Positions 16,537 to 26,012 of a stretch of 62,823 nucleotides of DNA are shown here, piece by piece. A model generated the notes under the pieces. It had not been told where the DNA came from and did no database searches. It saw only the letters and a program-made list of their open reading frames with translations. Source of the stretch: NS-11 sp036505795. GTDB taxonomy: Bacteria > Nitrospirota > Nitrospiria > Nitrospirales > NS-4. How positions within the stretch are numbered: position 1 is the first letter of the stretch; each line of letters opens with the position of its first letter. A program made the position numbers and the translations under genes. The stretch is from NCBI GenBank assembly GCA_036505795.1, contig DASXSU010000127.1, positions 1 to 62,823 of the forward strand. Direction: 5' to 3'.

Positions 16537-18463
16537 TGCTGAAGTCGGGACGATAATGGAAGACGATCGTGCGCAGCTTTTCAACGATGAGATCTTCGCC
16601 TTGACCCGACTCGCATAACTTCTGCAGATCCATCAATTGCCGCGTCAAAGTGTCAGCGCAGAATGTTTCCCTGCCAACGGCGCGCTTTATCTTATCGTGC
16701 ACGGTCGGCTCCACCTGTTCTCGGTCATCAAACAGTTCCTCGTACAGTTTTTCGCCCGCACGTAGTCCTATATATCTAATCTTGATGTCGTGCTCAGGCC
16801 GCTGACCCGATAGCAGGATCATGTTGCGAGCCAGGTCAGCCACCTTGATCTGTTCACCCATGTCCAGGACGAACACATCGCCGCCCTGTCCCATCACGCT
16901 GGCTTGAAGGACCAACTGCACGGCTTCTGGAATCGTCATGAAAAAGCGCTTGATATCAGGGTGGGTGACCGTGACCGGGCCACCTTTGCGAATCTGTTTT
17001 GTGAAGAGAGGCACGACACTTCCATTGCTGCCCAGAACATTTCCAAAGCGAACAACAGTAAACTTTGTGGCTTCCTGACGGTTCATTTCCCGCACAAGAC
17101 TCTCGGCCAGCTGCTTGGTCGCGCCCATGACGCTGGTCGGGTTGACCGCCTTATCGGTTGAGATCAAGACAAACCGGTCGGCACCGACGGCCGTCGCGGC
17201 TCTTCCCACAACACGCGTCCCAAAGACATTATTGCGGACAGCTTCCACCGCGTTGTGCTCCATCAGCGGAACATGTTTGTGGGCGGCGGCGTGGAAGATC
17301 AGATTCGGAGAGCATGCGGCGAAGACCTCATTCACGCGGTCGGAATGGTTGATGTCGCCCAGCACGGCGAGGATCTTGAGATGAGGAAAGGATTCTCGCA
17401 GTTCCAGATCAATGGCGTAGAGGCTATTTTCGTGGCGTTCAAAGAGAACCAACAGTGCCGGCCGGTATTGGGCGATTTGCCGACACAACTCCGAGCCGAT
17501 TGAGCCGCCGGCGCCGGTCACAACGATCCGTTTCGCTTCCAATAGGCCATGCAGTTCTTGAAGATCCGTGTGAATCGGCTCCCGTTGCAGCAGATCCTCG
17601 AGGCTCAAAGGACGGACCCGGCGCATCGAAATCGGGCTATCGAGCAACTGCTTCACATTCGGCAATGTCTTAATCGGAACCGGCACTGACTCACACGCGG
17701 CCAGAATTCTTTGCATCACTTTCGGCGCCGCGGAGGGGATGGCGACGATGATCTCCTGGGCTTCGTAGGATTCGACGACCTGAACGATATCGTCGATGGT
17801 TCCCACGACCGGAATGCCATGAATCCGGACTTTCCTTTTGACCGGATCGTCGTCGACGAACGCCACCGGACGGTAGTTGTAGGATGGATTCGTCTGCAGA
17901 TCGCGGACGAGCAGTTCCCCGGCATTTCCCGCACCAACAATCAACACTCGGCGGGCAAAGGGTCCCACAATCTGTAGCCACTCGCGGATTGCGCGAACAG
18001 TTAATCGGATCCCCGCCAAAAAGCCGCCTGACAGGAGGCCGGTCAGGACAATGACGGAACGCGGATAGTCAGACCATCCAAGAATGCCCTGAAGCACGGC
18101 ATACAGAAGAAGCGTGCTGAACACCGAGGCCCAGAGAATCCGCGTCAGATCATGCAGCCCCACGTATCGCCACAGCCCGCGTTGGACCCCGAAGACCCAC
18201 AACCCCATCCCGTACACAAGAGCGACAAACGGAAGCCCTTGAAAGAGTCGTAGCTGATAGATCGATGGAATATCTCCTTCAAATCGCAGGACAAACGCCG
18301 CGACATTCGCAGACATGATGAGCGCCACCTGAAGCAATATGACTACAGAACGGCGATGCCGAAGCAGAACCTGGCCGAATACCGCCGAGATCATTCGAAA
18401 CACAGTAATGCTGAAATTTTTTAACGTATTTTCCATACGCCCAGATTTATCAGGAGTATTCAT
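16526..18463 (-). CDS. WbpM/CapD-type UDP-N-acetylhexosamine 4,6-dehydratase (membrane)
   Basis: 645 aa. Four hydrophobic segments (residues ~25-140) are followed by a first Rossmann-like domain (RRVLIVGAGNAGELLVRDL) and a C-terminal SDR domain starting with IVVTGAGGSIGSELCRQI. The active site reads STDKAVNPTSVMGATKQ, where Met replaces the SDR Tyr (MxxxK), as is usual for WbpM, FlaA1 and PglF enzymes. They make UDP-4-keto-6-deoxy-GlcNAc for QuiNAc, FucNAc or bacillosamine. The start overlaps the ligase stop by 4 bp. Confidence 0.92.
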   Translation of the reverse strand: MNTPDKSGRMENTLKNFSITVFRMISAVFGQVLLRHRRSVVILLQVALIMSANVAAFVLRFEGDIPSIYQLRLFQGLPFVALVYGMGLWVFGVQRGLWRYVGLHDLTRILWASVFSTLLLYAVLQGILGWSDYPRSVIVLTGLLSGGFLAGIRLTVRAIREWLQIVGPFARRVLIVGAGNAGELLVRDLQTNPSYNYRPVAFVDDDPVKRKVRIHGIPVVGTIDDIVQVVESYEAQEIIVAIPSAAPKVMQRILAACESVPVPIKTLPNVKQLLDSPISMRRVRPLSLEDLLQREPIHTDLQELHGLLEAKRIVVTGAGGSIGSELCRQIAQYRPALLVLFERHENSLYAIDLELRESFPHLKILAVLGDINHSDRVNEVFAACSPNLIFHAAAHKHVPLMEHNAVEAVRNNVFGTRVVGRAATAVGADRFVLISTDKAVNPTSVMGATKQLAESLVREMNRQEATKFTVVRFGNVLGSNGSVVPLFTKQIRKGGPVTVTHPDIKRFFMTIPEAVQLVLQASVMGQGGDVFVLDMGEQIKVADLARNMILLSGQRPEHDIKIRYIGLRAGEKLYEELFDDREQVEPTVHDKIKRAVGRETFCADTLTRQLMDLQKLCESGQGEDLIVEKLRTIVFHYRPDFSNAR

Positions 18464-19788
18464 CGACAGCTGTAGGGCTCAGGCCCACGCGGATCATACA
18501 TGCTCAGGCAGAGCGCGATCCAAACCCAGAATTGAATCGCGAGCGTACCGATCAGCATCTGATCAAAGGACAGTCTCACCGCCATGCCGATCACCCCGGC
18601 CCCTACGCCCAAGGCGACCGCTTTGGCGAAGGCCGAATCTGACCGGCAATATATCTGGCGCGCCGTGGACACGATGCGCCACAGAAGCCACAAGAAGGCC
18701 ATTGCGGCAGGAATGCCCGACCCCAACGCCAGATCAAGAAAAATGTTGTGGGAGCCGGCAGGAAGTACGGCATAGGCCGGTGCATCCGGCGCGAAGTGGG
18801 GTGTTGTTTGTTGCCCCGATGTCCCGTAAGCCAATCGGAAGTTATCCTTGCCATAGCCGATGCCGACCAGGGGATGTAAAAGGATTTTTCTTGTCGTGAA
18901 TTGCCAGATGTCGAACCGGTGAAGAAGAGAAAACTTTTCAACGCCTCTGACGCCGAGAGGGGTGCCAAGTTCAGCCTGGACGTTGTAACGAATCACGAGA
19001 ACTTGCAGGCCCAGAATCGCAAGGCAGAAGACCGTGATAGCACCCAGTATCAGCTTTTGGCGCACGAATGAAATCATGACGCCCACTTCTGCCAAGAGCG
19101 CCAGTAATCCGGCCCGGGAAAATGTGAGCAGCAGGCAGAACACCCCGAGGGCTGTGGCGCCTCCATAGATGCGCCGCTCCATCGGACGCTCTTCAAACAG
19201 CATGAATGCCAGGGAGATCGGGATAGTCATGACCAGGTACGTTGTGAGCCAGACTTCGCCGCCGGTGAACGACTCGATCATCGTCAACTTTGTGAGGGCC
19301 GGCAGGACTCCTGCCATGGCGAAAAATTGTACGATGCCGTACGCGCTGATCAGCAGGGAGACAAGAATTAGTGACCATAGAAGTCGCGCCTTGTATTGCT
19401 CGGCGTGGAAAAAATGAAGGACCGCATAAAAGACCAAAATTTGTTGTAACAGCTTACCGAACTCCTGCACGCTATAGTCCGGGAATGTGGCAAAGGGAAT
19501 CGAAAGCCCAACCCACCCCACAAATGCGAGAAGGGGCAGATCGATCGGCGTTCGCCGGAAGAAATGTGTCCGGTTCGCGGCACACCAGAACCCCAGCAGC
19601 ACCAGCAAAAGGATAAACCCGTTTCGTTCCACGAAGAGCAGACGCCGAAAAGGGAGTGCAAGAATATACACAAAGAGGACGCCCCGAATCGCAGACTCCA
19701 GAGCAGGACCAATCGCCGCGGCGCCCGCTCCCGGTAGAGTACGGATGCTTTCATCTCTCACCCCGCCGCCCTCGCCCGCTGTCGCCAC
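18460..19788 (-). CDS. O-antigen ligase / polymerase family membrane protein
   Basis: 442 aa with about ten to twelve hydrophobic segments. The large periplasmic loop contains HPLVGIGYGKDNFRL and, further on, AGSHNIFLDLALGSGIP, the Wzy_C/WaaL pattern with the conserved His. Such proteins move undecaprenyl-linked O-antigen onto lipid A-core, or polymerise repeats. It lies between the dehydratase and the initiating transferase genes; a 31-bp overlap with the transferase gene suggests coupling. Ligase and polymerase cannot be separated by sequence alone. Confidence 0.85.
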   Translation of the reverse strand: MATAGEGGGVRDESIRTLPGAGAAAIGPALESAIRGVLFVYILALPFRRLLFVERNGFILLLVLLGFWCAANRTHFFRRTPIDLPLLAFVGWVGLSIPFATFPDYSVQEFGKLLQQILVFYAVLHFFHAEQYKARLLWSLILVSLLISAYGIVQFFAMAGVLPALTKLTMIESFTGGEVWLTTYLVMTIPISLAFMLFEERPMERRIYGGATALGVFCLLLTFSRAGLLALLAEVGVMISFVRQKLILGAITVFCLAILGLQVLVIRYNVQAELGTPLGVRGVEKFSLLHRFDIWQFTTRKILLHPLVGIGYGKDNFRLAYGTSGQQTTPHFAPDAPAYAVLPAGSHNIFLDLALGSGIPAAMAFLWLLWRIVSTARQIYCRSDSAFAKAVALGVGAGVIGMAVRLSFDQMLIGTLAIQFWVWIALCLSMYDPRGPEPYSCR

Positions 19789-20801
19789 TCAATCCTCGAG
19801 ACGCCGCGGGCCAGCACCATATAGAGAACGGCCCACCCGGCAAGGATGCCGAACCGCAGTCGCTCGCCGGCATGGCTGTATAGTACTGCACTGCCGCCGC
19901 ATCCCAGCATCAGCAAATATTCAATGATGACCGTTTTTCGATGGCTCCATCCCGACAGAACCAGTCGCTGGTAGTAATGCTCACGATGCGCTTGCCAAAC
20001 CTTCTCACCCCGCAGCAATCTCTGCAGAAGCGTCATCGTGGCATCGACGAGGAACGGTGAGAAGATAAGCACGGGCACCCAGAAATCAAAGGCCTGCTCC
20101 TGGACTCCCTTCAGCGACAACGCTCCGGCTAGAAATCCCAGCGGGGCGCTACCGACATCGCCCATAAAAATGCGCGCCGGCGGTATATTGTACACAAGAA
20201 ATCCGCCCGTCGCGGCGATTATTAACAATGCGAGTGCGGCCAACGCCGGCTGCCCGCCACGGAACGCCATGTAAGCGAGGAAGCCAAATCCCACCACCGT
20301 CATGCCGCCCGCAAACCCATCCATGCCGTCCATGAAGTTGTACAGATTCGTCATCCACATCAAAAACAGCACGGCCATCGGAGCACCAAGCGGTCCCAAG
20401 GCCCAGGTTCCAAGCAGGGGGAACGCAATCTGCGGCACCGTCAGGCCGGTCGCAACCACGACGGCGATCGCCGCCGCGCTGTGTACTGCAAATCGCAACC
20501 CGGGCGGAAGCCCTATGCGGTCATCCCGGAACGATACCGCACCGACTAATAGGGCCGCGCCCATAATCCAGCGGCTCGTCTGATCTCCTACGCCGCCCTC
20601 AAAAAAGAGCTGAAAGACGACGAAACCCACCATGAGGCTTCCTAGGATCGCCAAGCCGCCGGTCCGGGGCGTGGGTACGGCATGTAGAGATCGTTCATTG
20701 GGATGATCCAGCTGACGAAGCCAAGCGACAGGCGAACAGAGATACCGTGTCGTGCTATAGGCCAGGAGAAACACCACTGCTGCGAGAATGACGCTTTCCA
20801 A
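19758..20801 (-). CDS. WbpL/WecA-like undecaprenyl-phosphate sugar-1-phosphate transferase
   Basis: 347 aa, MraY/WecA superfamily, about ten membrane segments. DHPNERSLHAVPTPRTGG, then NLYNFMDGMDGFAGG and GDVGSAPLGFLAG are the catalytic and Mg-binding signatures. It starts glycan assembly by placing HexNAc-1-phosphate (or QuiNAc/FucNAc-1-phosphate) on undecaprenyl phosphate at the inner membrane. A WbpV-like gene 23 bp upstream and the WbpM-like gene nearby suggest a 6-deoxy-HexNAc donor. Confidence 0.92.
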   Translation of the reverse strand: MESVILAAVVFLLAYSTTRYLCSPVAWLRQLDHPNERSLHAVPTPRTGGLAILGSLMVGFVVFQLFFEGGVGDQTSRWIMGAALLVGAVSFRDDRIGLPPGLRFAVHSAAAIAVVVATGLTVPQIAFPLLGTWALGPLGAPMAVLFLMWMTNLYNFMDGMDGFAGGMTVVGFGFLAYMAFRGGQPALAALALLIIAATGGFLVYNIPPARIFMGDVGSAPLGFLAGALSLKGVQEQAFDFWVPVLIFSPFLVDATMTLLQRLLRGEKVWQAHREHYYQRLVLSGWSHRKTVIIEYLLMLGCGGSAVLYSHAGERLRFGILAGWAVLYMVLARGVSRIEWRQRARAAG

Positions 20802-20824
20802 CGTTCCGTCGACCCCTTTCGAGA

Positions 20825-21826
20825 TTAGTTGGGACGAGGATTCCGATACTGTGTGATCAATTCGGGCAATGCGCCCTCGAAATCGATTATGGGAGCATAC
20901 CCCAGCTCCCGGGAAATCCGTTGAGAGCTATACCAGGCAGACCGGACCAATTTATCCAGTGAATCCGAATCGATCGGAAATCTCCGCTTGATGATACGCC
21001 CGGCGAGATCACCCAGCCGTCCGAAAATGCTCAAGGCGGTAAGCGGCATCTGCCAGTGTGGGATCTGCTTTCCCAGACCCCGGCAGATCATCTCGTAGAG
21101 CTTGCGCGTCGAATACGGCAAACGATCCGTCACGATGTAGCAGGAGGATGTTGGTGCGCACGACGCCGCAAGCAGGGCAGCCTCCACGACATTGGAGACA
21201 TGGACGAGACTGCGGCGATTCGGTAGATCAGGAAATGGAGGAAACAAGTGATGGTCAATCGCCCAGACCATGCGGTAGATATTTCCCTTGACCCCTGGTC
21301 CGTATACCAGAGGGAGCCGGAGAGAGACCCCCAGTCCACCTGTTGCCCTCGCATATTCCAGCACCAAGGTCTCCGCTTCAAGTTTGGAACGGCCGTAACC
21401 AGTAAGGGGCCGGGCGGGGGCCGTTTCATCGAGACATTCCCTGGTTTCTTCACCAAACACTTTCACGCTGCTGAAGAAGATAACCCTCTGCACGCCTCCG
21501 GCTACTGCCCCTTCGAGGATATTTCGAGTCCCATCCACGTTGACAGCGTGGTAAGCCGCGTCATCTTCGGCCGCTTCTGAGACGGCGTGTGTGCGGCCGG
21601 CAAGGTGAAAGATAATATCCGCGCCGCCAGTCGCTTCCTTCATCTTGGCGGCGTCGCGGACATCACCCTCAACCCACTCGACCGAAGGCATGGCCGAACG
21701 AAAAGATGGAAGCCCCAACGAAGAGGACCGCCCCAAAACCCGGACTTGATAGCGCTCTTCAATCAGGCGGCGGACAAGATGCCCGCCGATAAAGCCATCT
21801 CCCCCTGTCACCAGAGCCCTCTTCAT
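20825..21826 (-). CDS. NAD-dependent epimerase/4-reductase (WbpV-like SDR)
   Basis: 333 aa, extended SDR. The cofactor loop is VTGGDGFIGGHLVRRL, the catalytic pair is in GYGRSKLEAE (YxxxK), and SSVKVFGEETRE carries the Ser. The closest pattern I recognise is the WbpV/WreQ group, which reduces UDP-4-keto-6-deoxy-HexNAc; a UDP-sugar 4-epimerase is an alternative. It sits between the GT4 gene (9 bp away) and the WbpL-like transferase, consistent with supplying that transferase's substrate. Confidence 0.85.
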   Translation of the reverse strand: MKRALVTGGDGFIGGHLVRRLIEERYQVRVLGRSSSLGLPSFRSAMPSVEWVEGDVRDAAKMKEATGGADIIFHLAGRTHAVSEAAEDDAAYHAVNVDGTRNILEGAVAGGVQRVIFFSSVKVFGEETRECLDETAPARPLTGYGRSKLEAETLVLEYARATGGLGVSLRLPLVYGPGVKGNIYRMVWAIDHHLFPPFPDLPNRRSLVHVSNVVEAALLAASCAPTSSCYIVTDRLPYSTRKLYEMICRGLGKQIPHWQMPLTALSIFGRLGDLAGRIIKRRFPIDSDSLDKLVRSAWYSSQRISRELGYAPIIDFEGALPELITQYRNPRPN

Positions 21827-21835
21827 AGCTACGAA

Positions 21836-23026
21836 TTAACCTCTCCTCAGAGAGCCGGCCTGAGGGTCGTGTGTTTTTCCTAAAAGCTCGCCGTACAGAT
21901 CCAGCGTTTCTCGCGAGATCCGCTCCACCGAAAATTCCTTCATGACGATCTCCCGCCCGCATGCTCCCATCTGGGCCCGCAATGCCGGATCTCGCAACAG
22001 CGTCGCAATGGCCTGCGCCAAAGCTGGGACATCCTTTGGGGGCACCACCAAACCATTCTTCCCATCTCGTACGATCTCGGAACAGCCGCGTATATTTGTC
22101 GATATCACCGGCTTCCCGCAGGACGCTGCTTCCAAAAGAATCTTCGGCATGCCCTCGCCATAATATGTCGGGAGAACGACGACATGCGCATGCGCCAGGA
22201 CCTGCGGCATGTCTTCCCGATGTCCCCACCACTCCACCAGACCCTCTTTTTGCCACTGCCGCAGTTGCTTCTCGGGCACATGCGCTGGGTTTTCCTGATC
22301 GACCCTACCCACCAGGGCGTACTTCGCTCGTATCCCCTGGGCGTTAAGAACTTTTACCGCCGCAATGAATTCGCCCACGCCTTTATTCCACAGCATCCGT
22401 GACGCCAGCACCACCAGAGCGTCTCCATCACTTTCCGGCGACGGAATGAATTTAGCAGTATCTACGCCTGAGCCACGGATGATGGCGACCTGCGCCGGTT
22501 GGACGACACCCGCATGCTCCAGTTCCTTCGCGTCCTGTTCATTCTGAAAAATCACGCGTGAGTGCGGCAGCGAGAGGGCTGGCTTAAGAGCGCGCGTGAG
22601 AAGGAAGCGCAAGATCCTCGTTCCTGGCCCCCCGGCGATGAACGCATGCCCCAAACCCGCGAATGCGTTCACCACCGCCGGCACACCCGCAAGGCGCGCA
22701 GCCCAGGAACCATAGATGATAGGCTTCATCGCGACATGGTGAACAATATCCGGCCGGATACGATGGTATAAGCGGATCAGTTCCTGAATCGCACGTACCT
22801 CTTGCAGCGGCCATCGGTTGCGTCGCAGCAAGCGGATGGGAAGCAGCGTGAAACCTTCGTCTTCTATTCGCTTGCCGTGATCCTGCACACGGGTCGCAAC
22901 AAAAACATCATACCCTGCATAGCTCACTGCTCGAGCCAGGTCCAGGCGGTGCGACCAGAAATACCAATCTTCGGTGATTAAGAACAGCACTTTCGGGCGA
23001 CGTATCTGGGACCTTTCCTCCGTCAT
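21836..23026 (-). CDS. Glycosyltransferase family 4 protein
   Basis: 396 aa, GT-B fold. The C-terminal donor site EGMPKILLEAASCGKPVIST (E-x7-E) and the following RGCSEIVRDGKNGLVVPP mark GT4. The N-terminal half includes KVLFLITEDWYFWSHRLDLA and a HHVAMKPIIYGSWAARLAG segment, as in WbpH/PglA-type O-antigen transferases acting on the cytoplasmic face of the inner membrane. It overlaps the methyltransferase stop by 4 bp. Sugar specificity is unknown. Confidence 0.92.
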   Translation of the reverse strand: MTEERSQIRRPKVLFLITEDWYFWSHRLDLARAVSYAGYDVFVATRVQDHGKRIEDEGFTLLPIRLLRRNRWPLQEVRAIQELIRLYHRIRPDIVHHVAMKPIIYGSWAARLAGVPAVVNAFAGLGHAFIAGGPGTRILRFLLTRALKPALSLPHSRVIFQNEQDAKELEHAGVVQPAQVAIIRGSGVDTAKFIPSPESDGDALVVLASRMLWNKGVGEFIAAVKVLNAQGIRAKYALVGRVDQENPAHVPEKQLRQWQKEGLVEWWGHREDMPQVLAHAHVVVLPTYYGEGMPKILLEAASCGKPVISTNIRGCSEIVRDGKNGLVVPPKDVPALAQAIATLLRDPALRAQMGACGREIVMKEFSVERISRETLDLYGELLGKTHDPQAGSLRRG

Positions 23027-23901
23027 CTCGGACGAAGGATCACATCAAATCCCGAGACACAAAGCTCCTCGGGGGACATGCGGCGAAACTCTGCAGCAAG
23101 CTTGGCTCCTGGCGTGGGGACGCGAGGCCACCGCTCGATATCTACGACCTCAACGTCGAAAGCCGCCTGCTTGAACAGGTCAAGTATTTCAGAATATCGA
23201 AGCCGATTCGTATAAAAGCCGCCGCTAGCCATGAACTCCGATTCCCAGATGCCGGTCGGGAACCTCAGGTTATTGAGCGCCCCCCCGAGATGATCCTTTA
23301 AGTCTATTCGGTGCGAGCACAACCCCTGTGGATGGATCACACGCCGCAATTCTCTGACAATCGTCATAAAGTCTTCTCGCTTGATGTGTTCAAGAACGTC
23401 CTGAGACCAAATAAAATCCACCGACTGCTCTGGAATCGCCCGTAAAGACGATATGCCTGACGTCGCATAGAACGCATGACAGAGCCGTAGTAGTTCATCC
23501 AAGGAATGGGCATGATCCATGTTTACCGTAGTCAAGCCCTGCTCTTGAAGAAAACGCGCCATCGCGTGATAGGGTGCAAGATCCGACTGCGCGAAAGATC
23601 CGACGTCTACAAGATACGTGGCGGATGCGCCAAGCGCGTGGGCGACCATGGCGGAAAAAAGCGAATCGCCCGGACCAAGCTCCAGAACAGTGAAGCCATG
23701 TGGATATTTCGCGGCCCCCAATCGGTCGAAATGTCGTCTAAACACGCGATAGGCATAAGCCGGTTGCTCCATCTGGCCAAGTTCAAACATAGCCAACCGG
23801 CGCCAGACCTTATAACTGATCGGCAAACGAGACAGGACCAGTTTCGTGCCGATCTTGGCCCACCAGGGAACCTTGGTTTTGAGGGTCGCGACAAGACTCA
23901 T
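23023..23901 (-). CDS. Class I SAM-dependent methyltransferase
   Basis: 292 aa. Motif I is TVLELGPGDSLFSAMVA; the acidic loop is TYLVDVGSF and a central motif is VDFIWSQDVLEHIKREDF. The N-terminal 60 residues are basic with aromatic residues and may form a membrane-associated helix. The target is not evident; its coupling to GT4 (4-bp overlap) suggests glycan O-methylation or chain-end capping. Confidence 0.85.
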   Translation of the reverse strand: MSLVATLKTKVPWWAKIGTKLVLSRLPISYKVWRRLAMFELGQMEQPAYAYRVFRRHFDRLGAAKYPHGFTVLELGPGDSLFSAMVAHALGASATYLVDVGSFAQSDLAPYHAMARFLQEQGLTTVNMDHAHSLDELLRLCHAFYATSGISSLRAIPEQSVDFIWSQDVLEHIKREDFMTIVRELRRVIHPQGLCSHRIDLKDHLGGALNNLRFPTGIWESEFMASGGFYTNRLRYSEILDLFKQAAFDVEVVDIERWPRVPTPGAKLAAEFRRMSPEELCVSGFDVILRPR

Positions 23902-23983
23902 CGAGAGATGAGAGGCAGTTCTAACTTAATGGCTTTATGTGGAACGATACGACTCGGCCGCCAGATCTTGCTTAAGCTTCTTG

Positions 23984-25939
23984 TTACGCATGCCTGTACT
24001 CGTTTAACCATGCCTGGAACATCAAAATATCCCAGAGGTGATATTGCCAGTTTCGCCTGCCGGAGAGATGCTCCAGCCATTTCTGCCGAATCGGTCGCGG
24101 AGAAAAAAATCCCTGCTTGTTCAATCGTCCTTCATCCAGCAGGTCTTCCGCCCAATCACGGAGGGGACCTCGCAACCATGAATCAATCGGAATGCTGAAT
24201 CCCATTTTTGGCCGGTCTACTAATTTTAGAGGGACATGCTTGTCCAACACTTTGCGAAGCAGGCGCTTGCCTGTCCTGCCTTGAATATTCATGGAGATTG
24301 GTACCCGCCAGGCAAACTCAAGGACGCGGTGATCCAGCAGCGGGACGCGAGCTTCCAGACCCACGCCCATGCTCGCTCGATCCACTTTGACCAGAATGTC
24401 ATCCGGCAGATAGGTCACAGTATCCACAAACATCATTTGCTGCCGGAAGTCTTCTAGATGAGACCATCGGGTCCGATCGGACAGAATCGTCATGGGTTCC
24501 GACGCCCCCAAGACTACGGCAGCAGGGATTGTCCAGTGTGAGACCAGCTGACGATACAGAGCAGCCTGATCTTCCGCCGAAAGCACCCCCGCGAGTTTAT
24601 GAAGCTTGTCCCCGGCCTGTTGCACCCGGAATGCTCGCGGTAGCATGGCTCGCACAACATCAAACCCTGTGTTCCAAGTGTCAGCGGACATGAAGGTTAA
24701 GGCCGCAGCGGCAGCGTTCCGAACGGCCATCGGCAGCCTATTCATCCGGTTCCAGATGCTCTCAGCCCAAAAATATCGGTTATAGCCTGCGAACAGCTCG
24801 TCCCCCCCATCTCCGGACAGCGCCACGGTGACCTGCCGGCGAGCGAGTTTCGAGACGAGAAAAGTCCCTATTTGTGAGCAATCGGAAAACGGTTCGTCGT
24901 AAAGTTGTGGCAGATACGGGATCACTGCTCGCGCTTCTTCCGACGTCACATACAGCTCCGTGTGCTCCGTACCAAGATGCCGGGCCACAGCCTTAGCGTC
25001 GACCGCTTCATTATACGAATCTTCATGAAAGCCGATGGAAAAGGTCTTGACCGGTTGAGCGCTCTGAGCTTGCATCAAGGCGACCACCGTCGACGAATCA
25101 ATCCCGCCGGATAAGAAGGCGCCCAAGGGCACATCGGAGACCATTCGAAGTTTCACGGCATCCATCAGCAAGGCATCCAGCTGTACAGCCGCGTCCTCCT
25201 CTGACCCGGCAAACATATCGAGAACACCTCGCTCGGCCACTTCCTTTGCCGACCAGTACGCGACTGGAGTCGGTTCGATGTGCGGACCTCTTGCAGTGAT
25301 CGTCAGCATTGTGCCGGCAGGAAGTTTCGAGATGCCCTTATAGACAGAATAGGGTGTCGGAATATAGCTATGGCGCAGGTACAGCGCCAACGCATTCCGA
25401 TCAACCTCGCTCTTGCACGCAGGGTGAGTAAGCAAGGCCTTCAATTCGGACGCGAAGAGAAAGGTCCTGCCCATCCAACCGTAGTACAGCGGCTTTTCCC
25501 CGATTCGATCGCGACATAGGTGAAGACTTTGAGCTTCGCGATCCCACAAGGCAAAGGCGAACATGCCGTTAAACCGGTCAACCGCCTTCTCTAACCCCCA
25601 TTGGCTCACGGCAGCCAGAAGCACTTCTGTGTCAGAATGCCCTCGAAACTTCTGTCCGAGGCCCTCGAGCTCCAGACGCAACAATCGGAAATTATAAATT
25701 TCGCCGTTATAGGTCACGACATAACGGCCACATGCCGATTGCATCGGCTGATTTCCGGCGGGAGAGAGGTCGATAATGGAAAGACGACGATGGGCAAATC
25801 CTATGCCGGTCGGGACGTCAAACCACATCCCGCCCTCGTCTGGCCCACGATGGACAAGCACCCGCGACATCGATGTCAGATGGCTTTGCCACTCCTCCTC
25901 GTTCACCCCAAGTTGCAATGCCCCTGCGATGCCACACAT
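23984..25939 (-). CDS. asnB: Glutamine-hydrolysing asparagine synthetase-like amidotransferase
   Basis: 651 aa. The catalytic Cys2 follows the start Met in MCGIAGALQLG, and the class II glutaminase part includes RRLSIIDLSPAGNQPM and YNGEIYNF. The synthetase half has the PP-loop LSGGIDSSTVVALM and SGDGGDELFAGYNRYFWAE. The usual reaction is aspartate to asparagine; copies inside polysaccharide clusters (WbpS/AsnB type) often amidate sugar carboxylates instead. It is the first gene of the accessory glycan island in order of coordinates. Confidence 0.92.
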   Translation of the reverse strand: MCGIAGALQLGVNEEEWQSHLTSMSRVLVHRGPDEGGMWFDVPTGIGFAHRRLSIIDLSPAGNQPMQSACGRYVVTYNGEIYNFRLLRLELEGLGQKFRGHSDTEVLLAAVSQWGLEKAVDRFNGMFAFALWDREAQSLHLCRDRIGEKPLYYGWMGRTFLFASELKALLTHPACKSEVDRNALALYLRHSYIPTPYSVYKGISKLPAGTMLTITARGPHIEPTPVAYWSAKEVAERGVLDMFAGSEEDAAVQLDALLMDAVKLRMVSDVPLGAFLSGGIDSSTVVALMQAQSAQPVKTFSIGFHEDSYNEAVDAKAVARHLGTEHTELYVTSEEARAVIPYLPQLYDEPFSDCSQIGTFLVSKLARRQVTVALSGDGGDELFAGYNRYFWAESIWNRMNRLPMAVRNAAAAALTFMSADTWNTGFDVVRAMLPRAFRVQQAGDKLHKLAGVLSAEDQAALYRQLVSHWTIPAAVVLGASEPMTILSDRTRWSHLEDFRQQMMFVDTVTYLPDDILVKVDRASMGVGLEARVPLLDHRVLEFAWRVPISMNIQGRTGKRLLRKVLDKHVPLKLVDRPKMGFSIPIDSWLRGPLRDWAEDLLDEGRLNKQGFFSPRPIRQKWLEHLSGRRNWQYHLWDILMFQAWLNEYRHA

Positions 25940-26012
25940 GGTTTGTCCTCAGATGACAACGTTTCGAAGTAATTGCGACACTGTCGAAGGACCCACTGCC
26001 CGACCGCCGGGT

